From an uncultured Kiloniellaceae bacterium (lineage in GTDB: Bacteria; Pseudomonadota; Alphaproteobacteria; Kiloniellales; Kiloniellaceae), in NCBI GenBank assembly GCA_947493695.1, contig CANLSF010000002.1:310001-374000 (forward strand): DNA of 64,000 nt, read 5' to 3'. Each line of letters opens with the position of its first letter. The stretch's first letter is position 1. The position numbers were made by a program, and so were the translations under genes. The notes under the pieces were generated by a model, which worked only from the letters and a program-made list of their open reading frames with translations, searched no databases and was not told where the DNA came from. Shown in pieces: positions 25,738-34,179 of the stretch.

Positions 25738-26823
25738 ATGGGCGTCAGCAGTTATTTTTCAATGGATTACGGGCAGGCACGAGAACGCTTCGTCGACGCA
25801 AGCGATGAAGCTTCCGCAGCCCTGACGTCCTATCAATGCCCGAGTGAAGGCCCCGATGGCGAGATACTGACAACCGATGTTGCCTGGCATGGCAACCGGG
25901 ACGCCGAAAAGGTATTGGTGACAATTTCCGCGACTCACGGTGCAGAGGGCTTCTGCGGTTCGGGTGTGCAGATCGGCTGGTTGAAGAGCGGGCTCTACAA
26001 AGAAATGCCTGAAGGCATCGCGCTCCTTCAGATCCACGCCATAAACCCTCATGGCTTCGCTTGGTTACGTCGCGTCACCGAAGACAACATCGATCTGAAC
26101 CGCAACTTTGTCGACCACAATGCCCCCTACCCTCAAAATACCGCATACGATGAATTGGCTGATGTCATTTGCCCCGCCACCTGGGATGACGCCACCATCG
26201 CCGAGACCCATAAAATCCTGCGCGCTTATGCGGACAGACATGGAGAGAAGGCGCTTCAGTCTGCGGTTTCCGGCGGACAATACGGTCACGCGGACGGCCT
26301 TTTCTATGGCGGCAATCGCATAACCTGGTCGCATAAAACACTGATGGAGATCTTTTCCGAGCACCTCTCAAAAGCTAAAGAGGTCGCGGTCATCGATTAC
26401 CATACGGGTCTGGGACCGCGTGGTCACGGCGAACGGATCTGCTGCCACAACCCTGAAGGCAAAGACCTAAAGCGTGCAAAAGACTGGTACAACGACGATG
26501 TTACATCGCCCTACCTGGGAACATCGTCATCGGTCGAGCTCAACGGCGTCAATGTGTTTGGTATGGAAGACAATCTCAAGCATGCCGATATCACAGCGAT
26601 AGCCCTGGAGTACGGTACACAGTCTTCACCGGAAGTGAACCTCGCCCTGCGGGCCGACAACTGGCTGCACCTCTATGGCGATCTGGCGTCTGCAAAGGGC
26701 AAAGATATCAAGCGTCAGATCCGAGACGCCTTTTATCAAGACGCCGACGACTGGAAATCCGATATCTGGAATCGCGCCGTGGAAACACAGAAATTGGCGC
26801 TGCAAGGCCTGAGCGAAAGCTGA
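25738..26823 (+). CDS. DUF2817 (M14-like zinc carboxypeptidase fold) protein
   Basis: 361 residues with a GAGGG ribosome site. The metal-site motifs of the DUF2817 branch of the carboxypeptidase A/aspartoacylase fold are visible: ISATHGAEGFCGSGVQIGWL (zinc HxxE: H-G-A-E), IHAINPHGF, ...NIDLNRNFVDHN, and VAVIDYHTGLGPRGHGERIC carrying the later zinc His; ALEYGTQSS provides a likely catalytic Glu. No signal peptide, so cytoplasmic. Substrate unknown; the family may deacylate or cleave small amidated acids. The gene stands alone, convergent with glcF. Confidence 0.88.
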   Translation: MGVSSYFSMDYGQARERFVDASDEASAALTSYQCPSEGPDGEILTTDVAWHGNRDAEKVLVTISATHGAEGFCGSGVQIGWLKSGLYKEMPEGIALLQIHAINPHGFAWLRRVTEDNIDLNRNFVDHNAPYPQNTAYDELADVICPATWDDATIAETHKILRAYADRHGEKALQSAVSGGQYGHADGLFYGGNRITWSHKTLMEIFSEHLSKAKEVAVIDYHTGLGPRGHGERICCHNPEGKDLKRAKDWYNDDVTSPYLGTSSSVELNGVNVFGMEDNLKHADITAIALEYGTQSSPEVNLALRADNWLHLYGDLASAKGKDIKRQIRDAFYQDADDWKSDIWNRAVETQKLALQGLSES

Positions 26824-26903
26824 CCACAACGCTTCATAAACTTGGTCAATTCATTGGAGTGCGGATCTCGTTCCTGGCTTCTGCGTTCAAGAAGAGGTCT
26901 CCT

Positions 26904-28211
26904 CTAATGCAGGAGCGACTCCCGGCCTTCGAGGGCTTTGGGTAAAGGTCCGCCTGTGGCCCAATCCAGCAGCTGGACGGTATGGAGGATGGGAATATCG
27001 GTTCCACCGCCGATGTGAGAGATGCAGCCGAGGTTACCGGCAGCGATAATGTCGGGTGCGCTGCGTTCGATGTTGCCGACCTTGCGTTCGCGGAGTTTTC
27101 CCGAGATTTCCGGCTGCATGACATTATAGGTTCCGGCCCAACCACAGCAGAGATGAGATTCGCCAATCGCCGTGACCTCGAAGCCTACTGATTTCAGAAG
27201 TGTTTTAGGTTGCTCGACAACCTTCTGCCCGTGTTGCATCGAGCAGGCCGCATGGTAGGCCACCTTCGCGTTTGGCTGACGTGCGGGCGCCTGCAGACCC
27301 AGATCGAGCATAACTTCGGAGATGTCTTTGGCCAGTCCGGCGATTCTTTCGGCTGCCGCCCTCCAGTCCGGATCATCCCGCAACATGAAGCCGTAGTCCT
27401 TGATCGTCGTTCCACAGCCGGAAGCATTCACGACAATCGCATCGAGGCCTTCGCCATCAACTTCACGCATCCAGGCTTCCACGTTCGCGCGCGCGGCGAC
27501 CAGCGCCTGCTCTTCGCGCCCCATGTGCAGCGTCAGAGATCCGCAGCACCCCGCACCCCTGGCCACGACGACTTCCACGCCATGGCGTGTCAGCAGGCGG
27601 ATGGTCGCCTCGTTGATTTGCGGATCCAGAACCGGCTGGGCGCAGCCCGACAGCAACGCGACCCGGGCGCGCCGCGCGCCTTCCGCCGGAAAAACCTGCG
27701 GATGGTCAACCGAGCTGCGTGGCGGGATCAACTTCGGCGCAGCCTTGACCAGTCCCTTAAGGCGTCCGGGCAAGAAAGCTGCAAAAGGCTTGGCGAGCAA
27801 AGCGCCTATAAGGCTGAGACGGAAAAGCGTCGGGGACGGCAGGGTCATCGCCAGCATCGAACGAAGCAAACGCTCCCCCAAAGGCCGGCGAAAGGTCTCT
27901 TCGACATGCTTACGGGCATGATCGACCAGATGCATGTAGTGAACGCCCGATGGGCAGGTCGTCATGCAGGAGAGACACGAGAGGCAGCGATCGATGTGCT
28001 TGGCCACCTTCGCGGAGGCCGGACGGTCATTCTCCAGCATGTCCTTGATCAGATAGATCCGCCCGCGGGGCGAATCCAGTTCGTCTCCCAGCAAGGTGTA
28101 GGTCGGACAGGTGGCGGTGCAGAAACCGCAATGCACGCAGTTGCGCAGAATCTTCTCCGACTCGGCGACGCCTGAGTCGGCCAACTGAGCCAGAGTGAAA
28201 TTCGTTTGCAC
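26904..28211 (-). CDS. glcF: Glycolate oxidase iron-sulfur subunit GlcF
   Basis: 435 residues. Two 4Fe-4S motifs near the N-terminus (NCVHCGFCTATCPTYTLLGD at about residue 27; CLSCLSCMTTCPSGVHYMHL at about residue 77) and two Cys-rich CCG domains (VARGAGCCGSLTLHMG and SHLCCGWAGTYNVMQPEISG) give the family layout. It passes electrons from the GlcD/GlcE flavoproteins to the membrane quinone pool during glycolate oxidation to glyoxylate. Last gene of glcDEF; an 82-bp spacer separates it from glcE. Confidence 0.95.
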   Translation of the reverse strand: MQTNFTLAQLADSGVAESEKILRNCVHCGFCTATCPTYTLLGDELDSPRGRIYLIKDMLENDRPASAKVAKHIDRCLSCLSCMTTCPSGVHYMHLVDHARKHVEETFRRPLGERLLRSMLAMTLPSPTLFRLSLIGALLAKPFAAFLPGRLKGLVKAAPKLIPPRSSVDHPQVFPAEGARRARVALLSGCAQPVLDPQINEATIRLLTRHGVEVVVARGAGCCGSLTLHMGREEQALVAARANVEAWMREVDGEGLDAIVVNASGCGTTIKDYGFMLRDDPDWRAAAERIAGLAKDISEVMLDLGLQAPARQPNAKVAYHAACSMQHGQKVVEQPKTLLKSVGFEVTAIGESHLCCGWAGTYNVMQPEISGKLRERKVGNIERSAPDIIAAGNLGCISHIGGGTDIPILHTVQLLDWATGGPLPKALEGRESLLH

Positions 28212-28293
28212 TTAACGTTCCAATTCTATTTCGCAACGGGCCGACGGCCCAAGTGAAACAACCCTAAGGGCCGGGAGCCCCATGCCTTGCGCT

Positions 28294-29562
28294 TCAGACC
28301 CCGGCATACATACGGCCGGGATTCATGATGCCGTGCGGATCGAAACTATTTTTGACCCGGCTGCTGAGGGCGCTGATCCCGAGATCGAGAGGCTGAAAGA
28401 CGGCAACCCGATTGCGCAGATCCGCCGATGCTCTGATCAGAGTCGCATGCCCACCGTAGGGGCTCAGCGCGTCGCGCACTGCCTGTTGCTGCGCATCAGC
28501 ATCTTCAGGCAATGCCAGCCAGATCAAACCACCGCTCCAGTCAAAGAAGTAGCGCAGGCCCGCCGCTTGATCGCCCAGGCTCTGTTGAAGGGCCGCGACG
28601 TATTCCGCCCCGCTTGCCGGAGGCACCGACACACGCCAAACCGCATCGCTTTCTCCCGGTCCTGCTTGCCCCGACAAGGCAAAGGGCATCACATTGCGAA
28701 TGTAAGTCCACAGCGAAGTTGAATTATGACTGTGCAACTCGTTCGACTCGGTCTGCGCACCGAGTTCATTGCGCAGGGCAGCGCAGCGATGAGTGACCGA
28801 AGGGCCTGGTCCTTCGACGCGAATGGCCGTCACGGATTTCGCCGTATCCGGGAAGTGACTGTTTTCGAAGCCCTTGGCAATTTCAGCCGGCAGGCACGCC
28901 GCCGCTGAAACCTCGTGAGACGACCCCATGGCCTGTGTCATAGCCTTCACAGCCATGGCATCGTCCAAGCCGAACAAAAGTACACTGCGCGTCTTGTCCG
29001 GCGCGGGCAGAACCTTCACGGTGATGTCGGTCAACGCGGAAAGGGTTCCATAGGCACCGGCGTGAAGCTTCATCAGGTCGTACCCGGTGACATTCTTCAC
29101 CACCCGTCCGCCAGCCTGGAAGATCTCACCACGCCCGGAAACCCCCTTAAGGCCCAGAAAATGATCCCGGGCTGCGCCGGATTTAATCCGTCGTGGCCCA
29201 GCCAGATTGCAGGACATCACACCGCCGAGGCTACCCGAGGTAACATCGTCGCCCGCACTCCCGTTCAAAAGAGGGCCATAGTCGGCGGGCTCGAACGCCA
29301 GATACTGATTCTGCTCGGCAAGCGCTGCTTCTATCTCAGCCATCGGCGTGCCCGCGCGTGCGGACAGCACCAACTCGTCGGGCTCGTAGAGCGTAATGCC
29401 GGTCAAAGCCGAAAGATCCAGGCTGTACTCGGTCTGCGTGGGACGCCCGAGAGCAGCCTTGCTGCCCCTGCCCAGAATTTCAATCGGGGTATTCTCGGCG
29501 GCAGCCCAACTGACGACATCAGCCACCTGCTCGATCGATTCGGGCTTAAATCTGTCCGCCAT
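28294..29562 (-). CDS. glcE: Glycolate oxidase FAD-binding subunit GlcE
   Basis: 422 residues with an N-terminal PCMH-type FAD domain: EQVADVVSWAAAENTPIEIL, GRGSKAALGRP, LSALTGITLYEPDELVLSAR, and the GGRVVKNVTGYDLMKLHAGA block that is diagnostic of GlcE. Partner of GlcD in the glycolate dehydrogenase complex. It begins three bases after the glcD stop, so translation is probably coupled. Confidence 0.94.
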   Translation of the reverse strand: MADRFKPESIEQVADVVSWAAAENTPIEILGRGSKAALGRPTQTEYSLDLSALTGITLYEPDELVLSARAGTPMAEIEAALAEQNQYLAFEPADYGPLLNGSAGDDVTSGSLGGVMSCNLAGPRRIKSGAARDHFLGLKGVSGRGEIFQAGGRVVKNVTGYDLMKLHAGAYGTLSALTDITVKVLPAPDKTRSVLLFGLDDAMAVKAMTQAMGSSHEVSAAACLPAEIAKGFENSHFPDTAKSVTAIRVEGPGPSVTHRCAALRNELGAQTESNELHSHNSTSLWTYIRNVMPFALSGQAGPGESDAVWRVSVPPASGAEYVAALQQSLGDQAAGLRYFFDWSGGLIWLALPEDADAQQQAVRDALSPYGGHATLIRASADLRNRVAVFQPLDLGISALSSRVKNSFDPHGIMNPGRMYAGV

Positions 29563-29565
29563 GAA

Positions 29566-31053
29566 TCAGAACCTCGGCAATTCTGGGAACGGAAGCTGTC
29601 CGCGTGAGATATGCATCCGCCCCAGCTCCGCGCAGCGATGAAGCTGAGGGAAGACTTTGCCCGGATTGAGCAATGCATCGGGATCAAAGGCGCATTTGAC
29701 GCGCTGCTGCTGTTTGAGGTCGATATCCGTGAACATGTCGGGCATCAGGTCGCGCTTTTCGACTCCAACGCCGTGTTCTCCGGTCAGAACGCCGCCGACC
29801 TCAACACAAAGACGCAGAATGTCGGACCCGAAATCCTCGGCTTTCTGGAGTTCGCCTTCTTTGTTGGCGTCATAAAGGATGAGTGGGTGCAGATTACCAT
29901 CGCCAGCGTGAAAGACATTGGCAACGCCAAGTCCGTAGTGTTCGCTCATCTCCCGCATCCGGCGCAGAACATGCGGCAGCTGATTGCGCGGGATCGTGCC
30001 GTCCATGCAGTAATAGTCCGGCGAGATACGCCCAACCGCTGGGAAAGCCGCCTTGCGACCGGCCCAGAAGCGCATGCGTTCTTCTTCCGATTCGCTGACC
30101 CGTTTGGTGACCGCCCCCTTTTCATCAGCAAGTCGGGAAACCGTTTCCATCAGATAATCGACTTCGGCTTTCGGGCCATCGAGTTCGACAATCAGCAGGG
30201 CTTCAACATCGAGTGGGTAGCCCGCGTGAACGAAATCCTCAGCCGCGTGAATAGCCGGCCGGTCCATCATCTCCATGCCGCCTGGAACGATACCCGCCGC
30301 GATGATCGCCGCGACCAGCTCGCCCGCCGATTCGCTGCTTGAGAAGCCCAGCAACAAGGCCCGCGCGGTCTCCGGTTTCTTTAACAGACGCACCGTAACT
30401 TCCGTCACAACGCCCAACAGGCCCTCGGATCCTGTCATTAGTCCCAAAAGGTCATAGCCCTCGGCATCCAGATGTTTGCCGCCGATGCGCAGGACTATGC
30501 CGTCGATCAGGACCATTTCCAGGCCCAGCAGGTTGTTTGTGGTCAGGCCATACTTCAGACAGTGAACACCGCCAGAGTTCTCAGCAACATTCCCGCCGAT
30601 TGTGCAGGCGATCTGGCTGGAAGGATCCGGCGCATAGTAGAAGCCCTCGTCTTCCACAGCTTTGGTAATGCCCAGGTTCGTGACCCCGGGCTGAACCACC
30701 GCACAGCGGTTGTCAAAGTCGATGTCCAGAATGCGGTTGAACTTTCCCAGCCCCAGAATAATCCCATCTGCAAGGGGCAACGCACCGCCCGATAGCGAGG
30801 TTCCGGCTCCGCGTGGAACGATCTTGATGCCTTCGTCATGGCAGTACTTCAGGACCTGACTGACTTGTTCTGTCGTCTCGGGTAGAACCGCGATCAGTGG
30901 CGGCTGCTTGTAGGCTGTGAGGCCATCGCTTTCATAGACCTTGAGCTCATGCTCGTCAGCGATCACGCCTTCGCCCGGCACGATCTCACGAAGCTTCATC
31001 ACGATATCGAGCTTGCGCGAAATGGTCGCCTGATCCGGCTCGGGCATCAGCAT
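29566..31053 (-). CDS. glcD: Glycolate oxidase catalytic subunit GlcD
   Basis: 495 residues, FAD-linked oxidase with VLPETTEQVSQVLKYCHDEG, the FAD-binding VPRGAGTSLSGGALPLADGI, DPSSQIACTIGGNVAENSGG (substrate/FAD loop) and a C-terminal cap ending VLTGEHGVGVEKRDLMPD with the conserved His pair. It oxidises glycolate (or D-lactate) to the keto acid. First gene of glcDEF, with a PdhR/GlcC-type operator 206 bp upstream. Confidence 0.96.
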   Translation of the reverse strand: MLMPEPDQATISRKLDIVMKLREIVPGEGVIADEHELKVYESDGLTAYKQPPLIAVLPETTEQVSQVLKYCHDEGIKIVPRGAGTSLSGGALPLADGIILGLGKFNRILDIDFDNRCAVVQPGVTNLGITKAVEDEGFYYAPDPSSQIACTIGGNVAENSGGVHCLKYGLTTNNLLGLEMVLIDGIVLRIGGKHLDAEGYDLLGLMTGSEGLLGVVTEVTVRLLKKPETARALLLGFSSSESAGELVAAIIAAGIVPGGMEMMDRPAIHAAEDFVHAGYPLDVEALLIVELDGPKAEVDYLMETVSRLADEKGAVTKRVSESEEERMRFWAGRKAAFPAVGRISPDYYCMDGTIPRNQLPHVLRRMREMSEHYGLGVANVFHAGDGNLHPLILYDANKEGELQKAEDFGSDILRLCVEVGGVLTGEHGVGVEKRDLMPDMFTDIDLKQQQRVKCAFDPDALLNPGKVFPQLHRCAELGRMHISRGQLPFPELPRF

Positions 31054-31258
31054 GGCAATAATCTCCTCCCAAACGCGTGCTTTGGTCCGATTACTCCGCG
31101 CAGCAACTACATCGGAATTCGGCGTTCAAATCGCACGAGAAACTGCAGCCTTTGAAACTCTTGCCAGCCTTTGCCGGCTGATCTTCAATATCCTTTATAA
31201 GGAATCTTGTCGTTGGTAGCCCGCTTTTCGTTGGTTTCACTCAAAAAACCAAGTTCCC

Positions 31259-31279
31259 AAAATTGGTATTACCAATTTT
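31259..31279. promoter_or_regulatory. PdhR/GlcC-type GntR operator upstream of glcDEF
   Basis: AAAATTGGTA-T-TACCAATTTT is a perfect 21-bp palindrome that contains ATTGGT-NNN-ACCAAT, the consensus for the PdhR/LldR/GlcC branch of GntR regulators. It lies 206 bp upstream of glcD on the same transcription path. Confidence 0.75.
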
Positions 31280-31410
31280 AAGCAATATGGTGCCTGGTCC
31301 GGCAAGGGTCAATCCTTAAACTGCGAATCGGTGAGCCACACGGGCGCCAGCATGACGGGCGGTGGCTGGCTTTGGACGCGCGCTATCGATGATAGCAGGC
31401 AGCACAAAGC

Positions 31411-31441
31411 AAAGCCGCGCTCCAAAACAGAGCGCGGCTTT
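31411..31441 (-). terminator. Rho-independent terminator of rpmJ
   Basis: AAAGCCGCGCTC (31411-31422) / GAGCGCGGCTTT (31430-31441), perfect 12-bp stem with a seven-base loop; the minus-strand continuation is GCTTTG. It lies 50 bp after the rpmJ stop. Confidence 0.75.
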
Positions 31442-31490
31442 GCTGTAACACAGTAGACCGACACCAGAGGCATCGGCCTGAAAGAAGACC

Positions 31491-31616
31491 TTAGCCCTGA
31501 CGAGCCTTAAAGCGTGGGTTCTTCTTGTTGATCACGTAGACGCGCCCACGGCGACGTACAACGCGGCAACCTTTTTCCCGCAGTTTTGCGGTCTTCAACG
31601 AATTAACGACTTTCAT
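31491..31616 (-). CDS. rpmJ: Ribosomal protein L36 (bL36)
   Basis: 41 residues, read directly from the sequence: start [20 protein letters not shown], continuing [20 protein letters not shown] and a final Gly before TAA. This is the C-minus alphaproteobacterial form, which keeps one Cys (residue 17) and lacks the full zinc ribbon. It is a small, very basic large-subunit protein near the peptidyl-transferase centre. GGACAGGATT before the ATG is the ribosome site. Single gene with its own terminator. Confidence 0.95.
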   Translation of the reverse strand: MKVVNSLKTAKLREKGCRVVRRRGRVYVINKKNPRFKARQG

Positions 31617-31735
31617 AATCCTGTCCTCGGCATATTGAGCCCGTCTTCACGGGCCACCGGAAAGCGCCGGGAAAGTACGGAACGCCCACGGCTCTGTCAA
31701 CCACTGGAGTTACACTCCGGGCAATAAAGCTGAAT

Positions 31736-32671
31736 CTACCAGTCAGAAAGCAGATTACCTTGCTTTTTAAGACCATAAATCCGGCAAACCCGTAGATCGC
31801 CGCTCTCAAAAGCCTTCACGCGCCTGGCCCATAACTCTGCTTCCGAAACCACAGTCTCCGCCATCTGTGCGCTTAAACCTTCCTGCGAGGCTGAAGCCAG
31901 ATAATCCGCCCAACCCTTCATAACGAGCATGCGGAAGTTGTCGGTTATGTCTTCCGTAATCCGGATCTCAATTTTTTGGCGCGAAAGCGCGGTATCATAG
32001 TCTTTAACACTCCAGAGATGAGGCTTAACTGGCTCAGCTTCCATCCAAGCCTGCAATCCCTTGGCGTCCTTAATCTCTTCCGCCTTCACGAAATCCGTGA
32101 AAAGGAACTGCCCGCGGTCCTTGAGTGCATCACCGATAACCCCAAGCAGTTCCGTCTTTTTCTTGACCGTGAAGAAGCTCTCTTTGGAGTAGATGCAGTC
32201 GCAGGACATCTCCTTGAACTCAAAATTCTCCGGATCGAAACTGGCGATTGGCGCTTTTTTGGCGATCCCCGCCATAGTGGAGAGCTCCATACCCGCCTCG
32301 GCGAAAACCCGGTCCGCCTCAAATGCCGTGACCCAGACGCCGAAGTGCTCCGCCATAACCCGACTGGCACCACCAAGTCCCGCCCCCAGTTCCAGAACGC
32401 TCATTGCAGGCGTCAAGGCGAAAGGTTTGAGCATCTCGATAATGTAATCGCTGTCACCGGGTGAGGAAAAACCTTCCCCCCAGACGTCTTGAACGAGCTG
32501 GACCCTTGAAGATTCCCATGTGTGTTCGTCGGCTCGAACGTCGTGCTCTTTTGCGACAGTGGGGTTCTTGGACTTCTGGACGACAGCGAGTTCATAACCA
32601 TCCCACCACGCCTTTATCCGCGCGAGTAGCGTTATCTTCGCCTTGGGTGGTTGAGTGGCTGAGGCAACCAT
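31736..32671 (-). CDS. SAM-dependent methyltransferase (class I)
   Basis: 311 residues. A Rossmann methyltransferase core starts at about residue 75: LTPAMSVLELGAGLGGASRV is motif I (E-x-G-x-G-x-G), FEADRVFAEAGMEL the acidic end of strand 2, and CDCIYSKESFF motif IV. An N-terminal helical region (ITLLARIKAWWDGYELAVVQ) and a C-terminal DITDNFRMLVMKGWADYL segment resemble sarcosine/ dimethylglycine- and cyclopropane-synthase-like methyltransferases of the SDMT/phospho-ethanolamine type, but the substrate is not identifiable. No operon partner. Confidence 0.82.
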   Translation of the reverse strand: MVASATQPPKAKITLLARIKAWWDGYELAVVQKSKNPTVAKEHDVRADEHTWESSRVQLVQDVWGEGFSSPGDSDYIIEMLKPFALTPAMSVLELGAGLGGASRVMAEHFGVWVTAFEADRVFAEAGMELSTMAGIAKKAPIASFDPENFEFKEMSCDCIYSKESFFTVKKKTELLGVIGDALKDRGQFLFTDFVKAEEIKDAKGLQAWMEAEPVKPHLWSVKDYDTALSRQKIEIRITEDITDNFRMLVMKGWADYLASASQEGLSAQMAETVVSEAELWARRVKAFESGDLRVCRIYGLKKQGNLLSDW

Positions 32672-33011
32672 TAAAATATCCGAATTCAGCCGAGCGCTAA
32701 TTCCCTCGGCTTCACAATAGGGTTAACTCTACGCCGATATAGTAAAAACGTTGTTAATTCAGGGTTGAACATCACGGATGTTTTTAACGATCACACACTA
32801 AATACAAAGCTACAATCGAAAGCCGAAATAAGTTATTAAGTTCTTATAAAACAAGAAGCTTGCGAGAATGATCTTCTCTTCTTAAAAACAACTCAAACTA
32901 CTTGCATACACATGGGCGACATTGAACTTCACACGCAAAATGAAGCGTACACCATCGAAGACGACCCCATATTGGATCGAAGCCAGTACTTACGGAACAT
33001 TCTTGAGACAA
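32672..33011. other. 340-bp A/T-rich gap
   Basis: No gene recognised. It lies between the methyltransferase start and the 3' end of tRNA-Val, so it should hold the methyltransferase promoter and the tRNA terminator. Several weak hairpins (AACATC/GATGTT at 32768-32782; AAGAAG with nested GAGAA/TTCTC at about 32853-32883) are present; none is convincing. Confidence 0.4.
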
Positions 33012-33086
33012 TGGTGGGCGTACCTGGGATTGAACCAGGGACCTCCTCGATGTCAACGAGGCGCTCTCCCGCTGAGCTATACGCCC
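33012..33086 (-). tRNA. tRNA-Val (anticodon GAC)
   Basis: 75 nt including an encoded CCA. All four arms pair: acceptor GGGCGUA/UACGCCC, D arm GCUC/GAGC, anticodon arm CCUCG/CGAGG with loop UUGACAU, T arm CCUGG/CCAGG with loop UUCAAUC. The anticodon GAC reads GUC (and GUU by wobble). Confidence 0.97.
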
Positions 33087-33524
33087 TTCCTGAGGATTGG
33101 CCTGGAATATTCCATCGCCTCAACCCGATGAATCGGGCCGCCTCTGAAGATCAATCGCCGCCAAACGACGTTGATGGGCGGCGAAGTACCATCCTCAGAA
33201 TGCTTTTGCAAGCCCTAGAGTGCGATCGTTCTTGATTGATTCAATCAAGAACGTGAATCGCCCTCTATCTTCATGACAGAGAGACTGATTCACGTCTTTC
33301 ACGATGCGAGTGAACGACGATCAGGCTCGCATGTGCGATCGTTCTTGATTGATTCAATCAAGAACGTGAATCGCCCCCTATCTTCATGACAGAGAGACTG
33401 ATTCACGTCTTTCACGATGCGAGTGAAGGACGATCAGGCTCGCATGTGCGATCGTTCTTGATTGATTTAATCAAGAACGTGAATCGCCTAAAACAAGATT
33501 GAAAAGAGCTCTGTTACATCGCCC
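33087..33524. other. 438-bp gap with tandem repeats
   Basis: 33087-33219 should contain the tRNA promoter; most of the rest is the 113-bp repeat array (33220-33488). No ORF of note. Confidence 0.6.
33220..33488. repeat. 113-bp tandem repeat array, 2.4 copies, hairpin-rich
   Basis: Units start at 33220, 33333 and 33446 (the third stops after 43 bp). The two full copies differ at only two positions. Every unit contains a 27-bp palindrome (arms CGTTCTTGATTGA/TCAATCAAGAACG around one T; 33227-33253 in copy 1), a second hairpin ACGTGAATC/GATTCACGT (33251-33259 with 33287-33295) enclosing CTCTATC/GACAGAG, and a third hairpin ATGCGAG/CTCGCAT (33304-33310 with 33326-33332). The partial copy keeps the 27-bp palindrome with one change. 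Confidence 0.92.
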
Positions 33525-33884
33525 TCAGGCGCTGAGCATCACATCGATCTGATCGACAAGCTCGCGCAGATGGAAGGGTTTTGACAGGACACGCGCACCC
33601 TTAGGCGCCTGATCCCGGTTTTTGAGAGCAACCGCAGCAAAGCCCGTAATGAACATCACCTTGATGCCAGGCTGCTCCTGCGCGGCACGCCGTGCGAGCT
33701 CGATTCCATCGAGTCCCGGCATAACAACATCCGCCAACAGCAAATCGACGGGCGATTGGGTAAGGCTTTCCATCGCATCAAGTCCGTCACCGACGGCTTC
33801 AACTTCATGTCCGGCGCGGCGGAGTGCCTTCGCCAGGAAATCCCGCATCGAGTCGTCGTCTTCTGCCAATAAAATCTGCGCCAT
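33525..33884 (-). CDS. cpdR: CpdR-like single-domain response regulator
   Basis: 119 residues, receiver domain only. Acidic pocket EDDD (residues 8-10), phosphoacceptor Asp in DLLLADVVMPGLDGIELARR, and the conserved C-half IKVMFITGFAAVALKN with the SKPFHLRELV tail that is specific to CpdR. In Caulobacter, unphosphorylated CpdR primes ClpXP and sends it to the pole to degrade CtrA and other proteins; phosphorylation by the CckA-ChpT relay blocks this. A consensus CtrA site lies 59 bp upstream, matching that circuit. Tandem hairpin repeats follow its stop codon. Confidence 0.9.
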   Translation of the reverse strand: MAQILLAEDDDSMRDFLAKALRRAGHEVEAVGDGLDAMESLTQSPVDLLLADVVMPGLDGIELARRAAQEQPGIKVMFITGFAAVALKNRDQAPKGARVLSKPFHLRELVDQIDVMLSA

Positions 33885-33942
33885 CGTGCCCTGCGTTGTT
33901 CGCCATAGCTTTTTGCTCTGTGCGGATGCCGCCAGAACATGG

Positions 33943-33957
33943 TTAACTCGGGGTTAA
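33943..33957 (-). promoter_or_regulatory. CtrA binding site upstream of cpdR
   Basis: On the minus strand (the cpdR strand) the sequence is TTAACCCCGAGTTAAC, an exact TTAA-N7-TTAAC consensus, 59 bp upstream of the cpdR start. Confidence 0.7.
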
Positions 33958-34179
33958 GCTGAAGCGGCACCTCAAGATGTGAGCATACCAACAGACCAAC
34001 GTCAGCGTAACCTATGTCATATCTGCTAAATAGTCTTTAACGTATCGCCGGAACGCAAAGCGGCCCGGCTAGGCTGAATAAGCACGGACAAGGCTTTCTT
34101 GGCAATCCTTTGCTTAAGAAAGTTTAAGGCTGAGACCCGCAAAATGACAGTCGCCGGATAGCAATCCAAAGGTTTAAAA

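Larger units (their letters stand above)
31054..31490. other. 437-bp gap upstream of glcD
   Basis: Holds the glc control region (operator at 31259-31279 and a possible second site TTGGTTT-N7-AAACCAA at about 31230-31251) and the rpmJ terminator at 31411-31441. No gene seen. Confidence 0.6.

Noticed and set aside
32850-32890. Terminator for tRNA-Val in the A/T-rich gap
   Set aside because: Stem is short and interrupted and lies more than 100 bases beyond the tRNA; support too weak to list.
33231-33249. FNR box reading of TTGATTGATTCAATCAA in the repeat units
   Set aside because: The half-sites are seven bases apart rather than four; the palindrome is better seen as part of the repeat's hairpin.
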